DNA of 64,000 nucleotides. Origin: Magicicada septendecula (taxonomy: Eukaryota; Arthropoda; Insecta; Hemiptera; Cicadidae). Made by a program: the position numbers and the translations under genes. Positions within the stretch are counted from its first letter, which is position 1; each line of letters starts with the position of its first letter. Below the pieces are notes generated by a model. That model searched no databases, was not told the origin of the DNA, and worked only from the letters and a program-made list of their open reading frames with translations. Shown one piece after another: positions 35,242 through 46,665 of this stretch. The stretch spans positions 46,056,344 to 46,120,343 of the forward strand of contig CM068370.1 of NCBI GenBank assembly GCA_034769895.1. Direction: 5' to 3'.

Positions 35242-36362
35242 TGTAATGGGACAATTCTGAAGGTATATATATTTTATTTAAGCGAATAATTATTTGAGGC
35301 CAATCTATTTGGGCACCCTTTATGGTCATTAAAACCTGAGTTGTGTAACACCTTATATTCACTTCGTACCAGGCAGAGGCTGGTACGCAAAAACGATAAC
35401 ATTGGAATGTGGCTGTGAGTGTGCGCTTGTGTGCCGTTGTCGATAATCTTGACCCCAAACTCGTTGACGGAAGTGACCACCACGTGGCTAATTAACCTGC
35501 CACGTGATGAAATCGACGAATCAGAGAGTGAGCCAAGGGATGTGGTTTTACCGACGCTTAGGTAGCGTCAGCCAGTCGACTACCAATACAGACCGCGTGC
35601 GGTCATCTAAATCTTCTGCTCGAGCTAATCAAGGTCGGCCGACCAATCCAGTGTATCAAAGATGTGTAAAACAGTGTAAAATTTTAATTTACATATGGAA
35701 CCCAGTTAAACAAGTGAAAAAATGTACCAAAAGTAAACGAACAACCTTTGGGACATAGTGAGAGAACATTACAGGACGCGCCACGTGGTCGACGGGGACG
35801 CCGCTGCACCATGTAATAGTATCAAACCAAACTTATTCTTATTTTCTATAAAAGGGCAATTTATATGCGTGTGTGAGTGCACTAGCTGGGTTGCTTTTAA
35901 AAAATTTAATAGCGTTTCAGTTGTTCTTTTAATATGTATTTTTTTTTATAACCAGGAGACAATAAACAATACTTGTATATTTAAATTTAAAGTAAAAGGA
36001 GTCGTAAAAATGACTACCAAAAAACTTTAAACGAAAGAACATCTAAGCAAGGTGATAGTTGTCAACCAATATAAAATGTATACCTATAGTTGAAGTAATC
36101 AATTTTATTTGCTAAAATGTTTAAAGTCTAATATCATCAAACTTTTGATGAATGTTGAAAGAATTACAAACAGAATTTTAAAGAAATATACAAAATGAAA
36201 TAAATGTGAGTTCTATTGCATAAATGAGAGTAGTGTACGTTACTGATACAACCTTGAAATCACGTTTATATTCACAGTTCGTGTGAGAAACCTGGACTCA
36301 AATTAAGGTAAGTGAGATATTTAAATCTTATTTTATGAAATGTGTTAAAACATAATAGTACA
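35242..36362 (+). repeat. 3' LTR of outer element
   Basis: About 97.6 percent identical to 20718-21840, followed by CTGT matching the bases before the 5' LTR. Confidence 0.92.
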
Positions 36363-36914
36363 CTGTGATTAGATACTACTTCTCAAAATGATTATTACAA
36401 TTAGAAATTTAACATAATAGTTACATTATAAATTTTGACATTGAATAATTAATAATTAAAAAATAAATAGACCTAAGCTCATGAATAATATCCATAACAT
36501 TGCTTATAAGTTGCAAATTGTTTCTACTGAGGTGCTGAAACACTGCTTCATGTTAGCTTGCTTTATTTGTTTCTATACTGCTCTTATTAAATATTTTCTG
36601 CAGATTATGTGTATCATATTTTTAAACTGTATACTTCTTAACACAATATTAAAGATAAGTAGTACAATTTCATTGGTTTATTTTTTTCTGTTCTTTGCCT
36701 ATTCATCATGTACAATGGGTTTTAATGTTTGATTTAATAATGTTTTTAAGAAAATATTTCAATTATGTTAGTAGTAATAGTGAAAGCACCGATTATGATC
36801 AAACTGTTGGAATAATTCAACTATTACTTTGTATAGCATATAAAGTCTTACAGATTTACTCAGGGTATATAATAACTTTCAATTAATAATAATAAAAGAT
36901 GAATTCATATAAAG
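36363..36914. other. AT-rich intronic sequence, no feature
   Basis: Open frames at 36481-36886 are hydrophobic AT-rich translations without a domain. Confidence 0.5.
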
Positions 36915-37095
36915 TCTTGGAATTTGTTGTCCATGACGTATCTGTTAATTAACTAAATATAATTATTTCACTATGACTCGGAACACTTTTAAAAGAGAAG
37001 CTTTTTAAAAGTGAAAACCGGTTCAGGTTATAAGGTAAAACTTTTACGTTTTTACCCATAAAAAGTTTTGTGTTCCGAGTCGTACTGAAATAATC
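36915..37095. repeat. Hammerhead-family repeat, inverted-tail copy
   Basis: The left part is a minus-oriented tail from CTTGGAATTTGTTGTCCATG to GACTCGGAACAC. The right part is plus-oriented, with GAAGCTTTTTAAAAGTGAAA, ACCGGTTCAGG and the tail ending GTTTTGTGTTCCGAGTCG. The right part keeps stem II and GAAA of the ribozyme but has lost the first bases of the CTGANGA box, so it is incomplete. Confidence 0.75.
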
Positions 37096-39540
37096 CTATA
37101 AAGTGTATGCCAGTGAATCATTGTTCAGTGATAACTGCAAAAAAACAATAACAGAATATCTTTTAAGTCATACTATGAATTCTATAAATAGTGTGTTGTA
37201 TAATATCATAGTTTTGGAAATTATAATACTGAAGGTAGTGAAATTGCTCCAATAGAAAAATTCTTCAATTCTGTCAACTAAATGGCCCCATTTTTAATTA
37301 TCTCTGCAGAACAGAAATAATTCTATGACAATATAAAAATTAAAACTTTATATCTGAAATATAGTAGTCTAATTGTCAGTACTAGATTACTATGTCTGCA
37401 ATAACTTAAAGTGAACATATGTCCAGTCAGAAATTGTAATTTGATTCAACAGAGATTAAAATCTTGAAGTAATCTACTGATATATAATTCTCTAGTTTTA
37501 ACTTCGTGATGCACCATTGCCACAATTATGATACCTAGTCAACATAATTAATGCCATTAAAAAAAAATCTATGTATAAAACTGACAATGAAAATGATTCC
37601 ATCTTAATCTACTACATCCAACTGAATAAAATATGAAATACTGTAAAAACAGAAAATCACGTGAATTTTTTATGGCAAGGAACAATATCATTTATATAAA
37701 ACTTTAGTAAGTATTAAAATATTGGGAAATAACACTACCAGTATTGTTATAAACTTTAAAATGAACAAGTTTGAAGGGATGTTCATGACAACAATGTAAA
37801 ACCACAACAATTGTCATTGGCTTCCCAAAGCTTTACAAAATTGTCTAATTGCATAAAAAAATTTTCCTCAACTTTTTATTATAAACAATTAATTCTCATG
37901 TCACTTCACAACCAAACACAATGTTACTAACGTTTATTTTGTACCCAAAACCTAACTCTTTGGCACAAATTTCAATAAACAACAATGCTATAAGTAAGCT
38001 AAAATCATCAGCAATAATATGAAAACAATTAATTATTTTTTCAAAGTAAAAGCGGTTATTTTTTTAGTGTATAAGTTAACTTCTGTTCATATTAAATATC
38101 TATAGAACGTACAAGGAAACTGAACTTTAAATGTACACTCCTTGATAACAAAATTCTATTAACTGGAAATCTATTGAAATGTTAGAACTGATATGGCATA
38201 ATTTACTTTTGTTTATAATTAAGCAAGCTCCTTAAACTTCATCATGAATTACTCTAAGATAAGGAGTAGTTTAAAAATAATTAACATTAATTAACACAAT
38301 GTGTAACTTATTAGCACTGTTTAATAAACTAAAATCTCAAAGGAATGGAATCACATGGGCACAATGATTAAACATTAAAAATAGAATCAAATCTTTCATA
38401 TACTACCTATGGAGTTGAGCTTGGTTAGAAAAATAAACACAATAATATCAAATTATTCAGAATGATACAGATTCTTGGGACAAGTTAGAAGTAGAGTTAA
38501 GAAGTTTAGTATCTAATAATGAAAACAAAGTGTAAATTGCTGAGCATTGTAATAAAAACAAAAAAAAATACAGGTTATATGGGTCACATACTTACAAATG
38601 TAATGGAAAAGAGGAGGGGCTCAGAAAGAGTGTCTAGATTTGAAAACATTAAATTGAATTATATAAACTGATTTAATTTTTTAAAATAATTTTTCACTGT
38701 TCTGCAGACTTACTTTAAAAATAAAGTAATTCATTCAGTTACAATTGTCTAACGAAAGTTTTGTGTACACTTGATATAGTAAGCACATTTAATTTCCAGT
38801 CCCTTCATTTGTAACAGGTGTTATGTTTATCACCTTTCTTATCAGCAATGAACTAAGGTATTTTGTATGCTAATGCTTTTTAAGTAAAGTCTGACAATAC
38901 ATATTTTCTGTCTTCTAGAACTGCAAATAGATTTACCCTAAAATTTGTCCACTTTAGTGTATTAACTCTTTTGTTTGTACATTACATACATTGATACATT
39001 TAAATTGTCATGTATTTAAATTTAAATTTCCCACATATTGATAGGCAATTTAATCAGTGAATGGAATTTAATAGGAAGTTTTCAGTATATAATCAAAAAC
39101 ACACAAAAGGAAAAATTAACAAACAATTAATTTGTATTGCATAAATACAAATAATACTTATAGTTTACCTGAATAGATCTTCAGCCCACAGTTTGGACTG
39201 AAAAGATAATGATAACCACAATTACAAAGCTGATGACGATGATAATGATTAGTCAGTATTATTTACAGAAACTGAAAAAAAAACTAAAATGAAGTCACAA
39301 ATGAAGAATGGTGAATGGTCAGATACCAGAAGCATAATGAATGAGAAATCAAAAGCAGGCAAACAACTGTGGATGACAGAAAGTAGAAAACAACCAACTG
39401 CAAATGGTGAACAGCTACTAAAAAATTTCTGAGCAGCTTGCATCGCGCGCGCGCATGCGCGCACACACACACAGGCTTTTCAGTTCCATTATGCCATGTA
39501 ACACTCAACTTCATTAGCTAGATAATAAAACCAAAAAATA
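37096..39540. other. AT-rich intronic sequence with a possible LINE trace
   Basis: At about 38420-38660 one frame gives MIQILG, LLSIVIKTK and GYMGHIL, weakly like a decayed LINE RT tail. 39443-39474 is an alternating purine-pyrimidine CG/CA tract. Otherwise nothing is seen. Confidence 0.35.
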
Positions 39541-41761
39541 ACGGTATGGAGAACCATACATGACTTCCATGTTCTAAGATTTATATTTAAAATCATATTC
39601 GAAATGAAATATTTCCATAGAAACTACGTCTTTCTACTTATTGCTTCAGCATTAACCACAGTACTGTGGTTACTAACGTATACCACCTCACGTTTTCGCA
39701 CTCGATTTTCACCGATGATGGCAGTCGATGGCACTGCCGAAAAGTCTGGTTTTGCAGAAAACATTGGACTACGGCTAGAGAGCCCGGGAAGCAATTTTAA
39801 CAAAAAAACTACTTCTTTGTTGCCGATAACGTAGTACACATATAAAAAATTCTCCCCTCCACCTTCAACTATAATTTTTAATAATAGAAAATTACCCCCA
39901 CTCTGTTCACCTAACTTCTTCATTTATAGATATTTCATCTACGTTTCTACAGTGGATTACTATGAGCTTCTTATCAGGATACTTTATTTATAAAAATTAA
40001 GTACTTTACTCGTGTTAAATCATAAAATGTTTCAGGTAAACTACCCCTTTCTCTTAACCGATCTTCTCCAAAATCAACAGACCTTCCGTCCTCTACAATT
40101 CAGGGAAGCATGCAAAAAAATATTTCATTCTGTTTGAATGTGCGGCAGTTATCGTTCGTCATGGAAACATTTCTCTTGTTACAACATAAAATGTTGCAGG
40201 TAAACTACCCCTTTCCCTTAACCGATCTTCACCAAAATCAATAAACCTTGAGCTCTGCAACTCAGGGGGTGCAAAAAATTATTTGATTCTCATTGAATTT
40301 TCGGCAGTTATCGTTCGTCATAAAAAATTACCCTTTTTAAAACATAAAACGTTGCTGATAAACTACCCCTTCCCTTAACCGATATTCAACAAAATCAACA
40401 GACCTTGAGTTCTCTTTAGTTCAAAAAGATATGCAAAAACCTAGTTGATTCTGTTTGAATTTACGGCAGTTATCGTTCGTCATATAAAAAATTACCCTTG
40501 TTAAAACATAAAATGTTGCTGGTAAACTACCCCTTTCCCTTAACCGATCTTCACCAACACCAATAGGTATTGAGAACTCTACAATATAGGGCTGTATGCA
40601 AAACATCATTTGATTCTGTTTGAATTTGCGGCTGTTATCGTTTACTATAGAAAAAAATTACCCTTGATAAAAAACCGTTGCAGGTAAACTACCCCTTTCC
40701 CTTAACCGATCTTCACCAAAAACGACAGGTCTTGGTACGCTACAATGCAGGCCTGTATGCAAACAATTATTTGATTCTGTTTGAATTTACGGCTGTTATC
40801 GTTTGCCATAGAAAGCACCCTTGATAAAACATAAAACGTTGCTGGTAAACTACCCTATTCCATTAACCGATCTTCACAAAAAACAATAGGTCTTGAGAAC
40901 TCTACAATTCAGGGCTGTATGCAAAACATTAGTATATTCTGTTTTAATGTACGGCAGTTATCGTTCGTCATAGAAAAAATACCCTTGTTAAAACATACAA
41001 CGTTGCAGGTAAACTACCCCTTTCCCTTAACTGATCTTCAACAAAATCAACAGACCTTTAGTTCTGTATAATTCAAAAAGGTATGCAGAAGAGTAGTTGA
41101 TTCTGTTTTAATGTACGGCAGTTATCGTTCGTCAAAAAAAAATTACCCTTGATAAAACATAAAATGTTGCTGGTAAACAACCCTATTCCCTTAACCGATC
41201 TTCACCAAAACTAACAGGTCTTCAGAATTCTACATTTCAGGGCTGTATGCAAAATATTATATGATTCTGTTTGAATTTGCGGCTGTTATCGTTTGCCATA
41301 TAAAATACCCTTGATAAAACAAAAATTGTGGCCGGTACTCTACCCCTTTCCCTTAACCGATCTTCACCAAAAACAATAGGTCTTTAGTACTCAACAAAAC
41401 AGGGCTGTATGCAAAAACGTATTTGATTCTGTTTGAATTTGCGGCTCTTATCGTTTGCCATAGAAAATACCCTTTTAAAACATAAAACGTTGCAGGTAAA
41501 CTACCCCTTTCCCTTAACCGATCTTCACCAACACCAATAGGTATTGAGAACTCTACAATACAGGGCTGTATGCAAAACATCATTTGATTCTGTTTCCATT
41601 TGCGGCTGTTATCGTTTGCCATAGAAAATACCCTTGTTAAAACGTAAAACGTTGCAGGTAAACTACCCCTTTCCCTTAACCGATCTTTACCAAAATCAAC
41701 AGATCTTGAGAACTCTACAATTCAGGGCTGTATGCGAAACATTATTTGATTCTGTTTGAAT

Positions 41762-41998
41762 GTGCGACACAACAATTCAAATCGCACGCATTATTCGAAC
41801 ACATCTCACCACACACACACAGCTTCGATCTTTCGAAACACTATCTCGTCACCAACAACAAGATGAACAGCGCTACTAACGACAGCCTCTGATGAAGCCT
41901 TCTATAGGTGAAAGCCGGTTTAGGCTGTAAGGTAAAACTTTACGTTTTTACTTATAAAAAACTTAGTGTTCCGAGTCGTCAATATTATAGTGATATAA
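41762..41998 (+). repeat. Hammerhead-family repeat inserted in the satellite array
   Basis: Matches the reverse complement of 51232-51510: AATTCAAATCGCACGCATTA, then CGAACACATCTCACC, the ribozyme, and the tail GTAAGGTAAAAC ... GTTCCGAGTCG. Satellite sequence is present on both sides. Confidence 0.85.
41882..41928 (+). ncRNA. Hammerhead ribozyme, type I, plus strand
   Basis: Stem I pairs ACAGCCT (41882-41888) perfectly with AGGCTGT (41922-41928). Core CTGATGA (41889-41895) is the canonical form. Stem II is within AGCCTTCTATAGGT (41896-41909). GAAA is 41910-41913, stem III GCCGGT is 41914-41919, and TT precedes the expected cleavage after 41921. An extra A and a G-T pair begin stem II. Antisense to ELAV. 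Confidence 0.75.
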
Positions 41999-43920
41999 AA
42001 TTACCCTTGATAAAAAAAAACCGTTGCAGGTAAACTACCCATTTCCCTTAACCGATCTTCACCAAAAACGACAGGTCTTGAAAACTCTACAATTCAGGGC
42101 TGTATGCAAAATATTATATGATTTTGTTTAAATTTGCGGCTGTTATCGTTTGCCATACAAAATACCCTTGATAAAACAAAAAACGTAGCAGGTAAACTAC
42201 CCCTTTCCCTTAAACGATCTTCACCAAAAAATAATAGGTCTTTAGTACTCAAGAAATCAGGGCAGTATGCAAAAACTTATTTGATTCTGTTTGAATTTGC
42301 GGCTTTTATCGTTTGCCATAGAAAATACCCTTTGAAACATAAAACGTTGCAGGTAAACTACCCCTTTCCCTTAACCGATCTTCACCAAAAACAAAAGGTC
42401 TTGAGAACTCTACAATTCAGGGCAGTATGCAAAACATTATTTGATTATGTTTGAATTTGCGGCTGTTATCGTTTGCCATAGAAAATACCCTTGTTCAAAC
42501 ATAAAATGTTGCAGGTAAACTACCCTTTTCCCTTAACCGATCTTTACCAAAATCAACAGATCTTGAGAACCCTACAATTCAGGGCTGTATGCGAAACATT
42601 ATTTGATTCTGTTTGAATTTGCGGCTGTTATCGTTTGCCAAACAAACAAAATTACCCTTGATAAAAAAAAACCGTTGCAGGTAAACTACCCCTTTCCCTC
42701 AACCGATCTTCACCAAAAACAATAGGTCGCGAGTACTCTACAAATCAGGGCTGTATGCAAAAAATTATTTGATTCAGTTTGAATTTGCGGCTGTTATCGT
42801 TTGCCATAGAAAAAATCTACAGACACACACACACAGACACTTTTCGAAAAATGACTTTTTTTCATGTTTTGAGTGTAGTACAATCAGAATCTGCAATAAT
42901 CTCGAACACGATTTTTTTTTGCCATCACCATACTTCCATTTCCTTAAGGAACATGGAAGTAAAAACGTGTCAGGTAAACTACCCCTTTCCCTTAACCGAT
43001 CTTCACCAAAAACAATAGGTCTTTAGTACTCTACAAAGCAGGCCTGCTTGCAAAAACGTATTTGATTCTGTTTGAATTTGCGGCTGTTATCGTTTGCCAA
43101 ACAAAATTACCCTTGATAAAAAAAAAACCGTTGCAGGTAAACTACCCCTTTCCCTCAACCGATCTTCACCAAAAACAATAGGTCGCGAGTACTCTACAAA
43201 TCAGAGCTGTATGCAAAATATTATATGATTTTGTTTGAATTTGCGGCTGTTATCGTTTGCCATACAAAATACCCTTGATAAAACAAAAAACGTGGCCAGT
43301 AAACTACCCCTTTCCCTTAAACGATCTTCACCAAAAACAATAGGTCTTTAGTACTCAAGAAATCAGGGCTGTATGCAAAAACTTATTTGATTATGTTAGA
43401 ATTTGCGGCTGTTATCGTTTGCCATAGAAAATACCCTTGTTAAAACATAAAACGTTGCAGGTAAGCTACCCCTTTCCCTTAACCGATCTTTACCAAAATC
43501 AACAGATCTTGAGAACTCTACAATTCAGGGCTGTATACGGAACATTATTTGATTCTGTTTGTATTTGCGGCTGTTATCGTTTGCCAAACAAACAAAATTA
43601 CCCTTGATAAAAAAAACCGTTGCAGGTAAACTACCCCTTTCCCTCAACCGATCTTCACCAAAAACAATAGGTCGCGAGTACTCTACAAATCAGGGCTGTA
43701 TGCAAAAAATTATTTGATTCTGTTTGAATTTGCGGCTGTTATCGTTTGCCATAGAAAAAAATCTACAGACAGACACACAGACAGACACACACACAGACAC
43801 TTTTTGGAAAACGACTTTTTTCATGTTTTGAGTGTAGTACAATCAGAATCTGCAATAATATCGAACACGATTTTTTTTGCCATCACCATACTTCCATTTC
43901 CTTAAGGAACATGGAAGTAA

Positions 43921-44248
43921 TAAGAAAAATTCTAGAAAAGTAGTATATCTAAACATGTGTTTGAAATGAACAATTTACCATTAATAATAAAATTAATTGA
44001 AACTAACTTGATTGTAGGCATACTTGGATATAAGTTCATTTGGAACATAAGTGACATACTTAGAGCTTTTTATTCTTAAAGCTCTTAAAGTGTTTAAAAA
44101 TATTAATTTTTATAGTCATACTCTGAAGAGCAAGGTTTACTACCTATTTAAATGTGTGTTTGTGTGTTTTATGTGCACCCATATTATGTGTGTTAATTGT
44201 ATTTTTGTATACAGTAATTAATCTGAACAGGTACTTTTAAAAATAAAT

Positions 44249-44286
<38 letters not shown>

Positions 44287-46191
44287 TGGCACTTACATTG
44301 GCACTTGTATTCTACCTATGTTGATGAGTTCCCCTAAAGGCTGTACTATAAAACAGTTGTTAACTGAGTATAAAGAAACAAGTTAAGGCTTAGATTAGTG
44401 CATGCGTTGTTACATATTGTATGGTAATCTATTTGTAGTGTGTGGTAAGTTACATATTGTACTTGCATATTCACTTGATCTAAGTGATAATGTTTTCTTA
44501 TTTGAAGATTTAACGGTCTGTCTATTAAGTCTTTTAAACGCACTAAAACGTTCACAAAAATTTGTTTCATTTGCAAGTTGTAAAATGTTCATACTTTTCA
44601 GCTTACCATTATGTTTTGAAGTAATAGCTATTCAAGCTTTCTTTTGAATGTTAACAATGTATTCGGGAACACACACACAACAGATATCCTCTAATAAATA
44701 GGAAAGTGACACATTAAAATGATTATATTTCAATTACACTAATCCTACTTTAAATATTTAGAACCTACTACAGCTGTTCATAGTGCTTCCCGTTTACAGA
44801 ACTCATAAATAAATGTGTATTTTTTTATCCATAATGAATTTGAAATAGTTATTCTATAATAAAAATTATTTCTGTATATTCAAGTTATTCATCAGTCTAT
44901 TCTTTTTACGAATGTTGTCCCACATTATTAATTTTATGTTTTAATGAGGATGATTTTAAATTCTGTTTTGTAATTTCAAATGTTTTTTTTCAAAAACATT
45001 CATGAAAAAATAAAAACTTATTTATACCAAAAGAGGCTGTTTAAGTATTAACTTCAACTCACAGTGTTAAGAAGACCTGTTTATTTTATTTTTTTTGTAA
45101 ATAACAGAAAATACAAAATCAATTGTATATCACTGTATGCACACAGTTATTCATAATTCTATGATGTAAATGCTAACAATTACTTTCTGACATTAATACT
45201 ACTTATCATGTTAATGATTTTAGCAATTATAATATTGTATTTACCTCTGCAGACCTGAAACATATTTCATGTTTTATATTTTACTCATAGTAAATACTTT
45301 TGCGATTACTGAAATAGTTTCATAGGTGCAAAATTGAAAATTTTGTAGAATTTTTTTTGTACAAAGTTTATTAAATATAATAATTCTTTTAAAAAGATTT
45401 TTAAAAATTCATAAAATTCTCTACAGATCCAGTTATGGTTACAGACAGAGAATAAAATTATAAAATTAAAGAAAGTAAGTAAATTTTCAAATTAAAAAAC
45501 ATGTCTACTGTAGGAAAAAATATAAAATAAGTAAAAAATAAACTAATTTGGTTGTATGCTTTTAGAAACATTATAATTTTCATGCTGGGTTTAACACATA
45601 GACCGGAAAGGAATTAGAAGTAAAAATAACAAGTACTGACCTTTGTAAGCCTTTGTTTATGGCTAGCATGGTCTTGCCAGTGCTAAAACAAAATACAAAA
45701 AAGAAACATAAGAAAAATTAAACAACGACAAGAATAATTATGAAGCAGCTTAAGCTTTAATGTTGTCCAAGCTATTATGTTTACTGCAGAATGTTAAAAC
45801 ATTGCACAAAAAGTGTCAGTCAGAAGAAATTAAATTAAAATAAAAACAGTGGCAATGGCTAATTCAGAAAGACAGGAGCAAACAGCTGGTATTAAAAATT
45901 ATAAGCTTTAGAAGAGGATTTAATAAATAACTAGTATATGCTGAACAAAAATCACAACAGAACTAGTTGACAATGCACTGTCTTACACTCTGTATTGGAT
46001 CTGCTACGTTATATAACTTCATGGTTACTATAAAAAATAATTATTATTTTTACAACTAAAATAAAACATGCTTCTGAATTTCATTTTTTAAACAGGCACT
46101 AAGTAACTAACTATTATATTGTATATTTAAATTATGATACAACTTATAAATTAAATACAAATATACATTTAACACACAGTTTTTTGTTTTC

Positions 46192-46228
<37 letters not shown>

Positions 46229-46506
46229 CATTTTAAAATATTTTTTTGTTTAATCCCTATATAAACAGTTTTCAAGCCTGCATGAAACCTGTGTGGTTAG
46301 ATAAGTTTTACAATAGTTCTTAAAAAATTATTAGTTAGTTACAGATCATTAGTTATAATTAGTTAAAAAATCATTTTACAGTTATATTCTCAGAAGAGCA
46401 GAGAATTCCCTTGTATTTATACTGTCTTTAAATTTGCATTTTATCTTGGTTTTCATTTATGGAAGTCCAGTTAGTCAACTGGTGGCATTGTTATGAAGTA
46501 AAGTAA
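43921..46506. other. AT-rich intronic sequence, CA/GT microsatellites
   Basis: (CA)n at about 44257-44284 and (GT)n at about 46196-46226. Short open frames at 44346-44647 have no domain and overlap on both strands. Nothing else is recognised. Confidence 0.5.
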
Positions 46507-46644
46507 CCACCGCGTACAAGATGGCTGGACCAGGTTGGTAGGGAGGCAGTGAGGCTGGGTGCAGCAAACTGGTGGACATTGGCCGGGAGTAGAGACCAGT
46601 GGGGAAGATTTCTTTTGGAGGCCAGGGCCCGGACTGGGCTGTAG
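46507..46644 (+). pseudogene. LINE 3' end: last residues of a reverse transcriptase ORF
   Basis: GC-rich frame ending at TAG 46642-46644 encodes RWLDQVGREAVRLGAANWW, then a SRDQWGRF segment and EARARTGL. This is the typical tail RWxDQV...LG...W...A.DR..W...EA+A..GL of a group of insect non-LTR retrotransposons. An in-frame stop at 46504-46506 and AT-rich sequence upstream show 5' truncation or decay. The following CGCC and ATGTATGTATGT tail (to about 46665) looks like a LINE 3' UTR with a simple-repeat tail. Confidence 0.75.
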
Positions 46645-46665
46645 CGCCGAGGATGTATGTATGTA

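Larger units (their letters stand above)
20718..36362 (+). mobile_element. Outer pol-less LTR retroelement, interrupted by a related element
   Basis: Two LTRs of 1123 and 1121 bp (20718-21840, 35242-36362) start TGTAATGGGACAATTC and end in CA, with about 27 substitutions between them (roughly 2.4 percent). CTGT lies before the 5' LTR (20714-20717) and after the 3' LTR (36363-36366), a 4-bp target duplication. Subtracting the inner element (7998 bp plus its 4-bp duplication) leaves about 7.6 kb. The internal part has a tRNA-Lys-like primer-binding site, one gag-like ORF (split), a structured-RNA region and a 3' hairpin. No reverse transcriptase, RNase H, integrase or protease motif is visible. 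Gag-only LTR elements are presumably mobilised in trans. Plus strand, antisense to ELAV. Confidence 0.92.
40020..43760 (+). repeat. Tandem array of an about 160-bp unit (about 21 units)
   Basis: Each unit carries GGTAAACTACCCCTTTCCC, AACCGATCTTCACC, CAGGGCTGTATGCAAA, TTTGATTCTGTTTGAAT and GTTATCGTTTGCCATAG. Spacing of the ACTACCCC motif is 155-165 bp. Units are imperfect. The last third repeats as a block of about 950 bp, since the variant GGTCGCGAGTACTC recurs at about 42726, 43180 and 43675. This is a satellite born inside a transposon copy, not CRISPR. Confidence 0.9.
39541..43920 (+). mobile_element. Hairpin-ended repeat element, copy 2, expanded by a tandem array
   Basis: Same head hairpin (GTATGGAGAACCATAC, starting about 39543) and same tail (AATCAGAATCTGC ... 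CTTCCATTTCCTTAAGG and AACATGGAAGTAA, ending about 43920) as copy 1 at 17526-18750. Where copy 1 has one 160-bp unit, this copy has about 21, and it is 4.4 kb long. A hammerhead-family repeat is inserted at 41762-41998. An internal tail copy occurs at 42838-42962, before the array resumes. No coding capacity. Confidence 0.75.

Noticed and set aside
20718-36362. Single 15.6-kb autonomous LTR element or provirus
   Set aside because: The length comes from a nested second element; neither contains pol or env motifs.
40020-43760. CRISPR array
   Set aside because: The whole 160-bp unit repeats, with no unique spacers; the window is eukaryotic and the array is inside a transposon copy.
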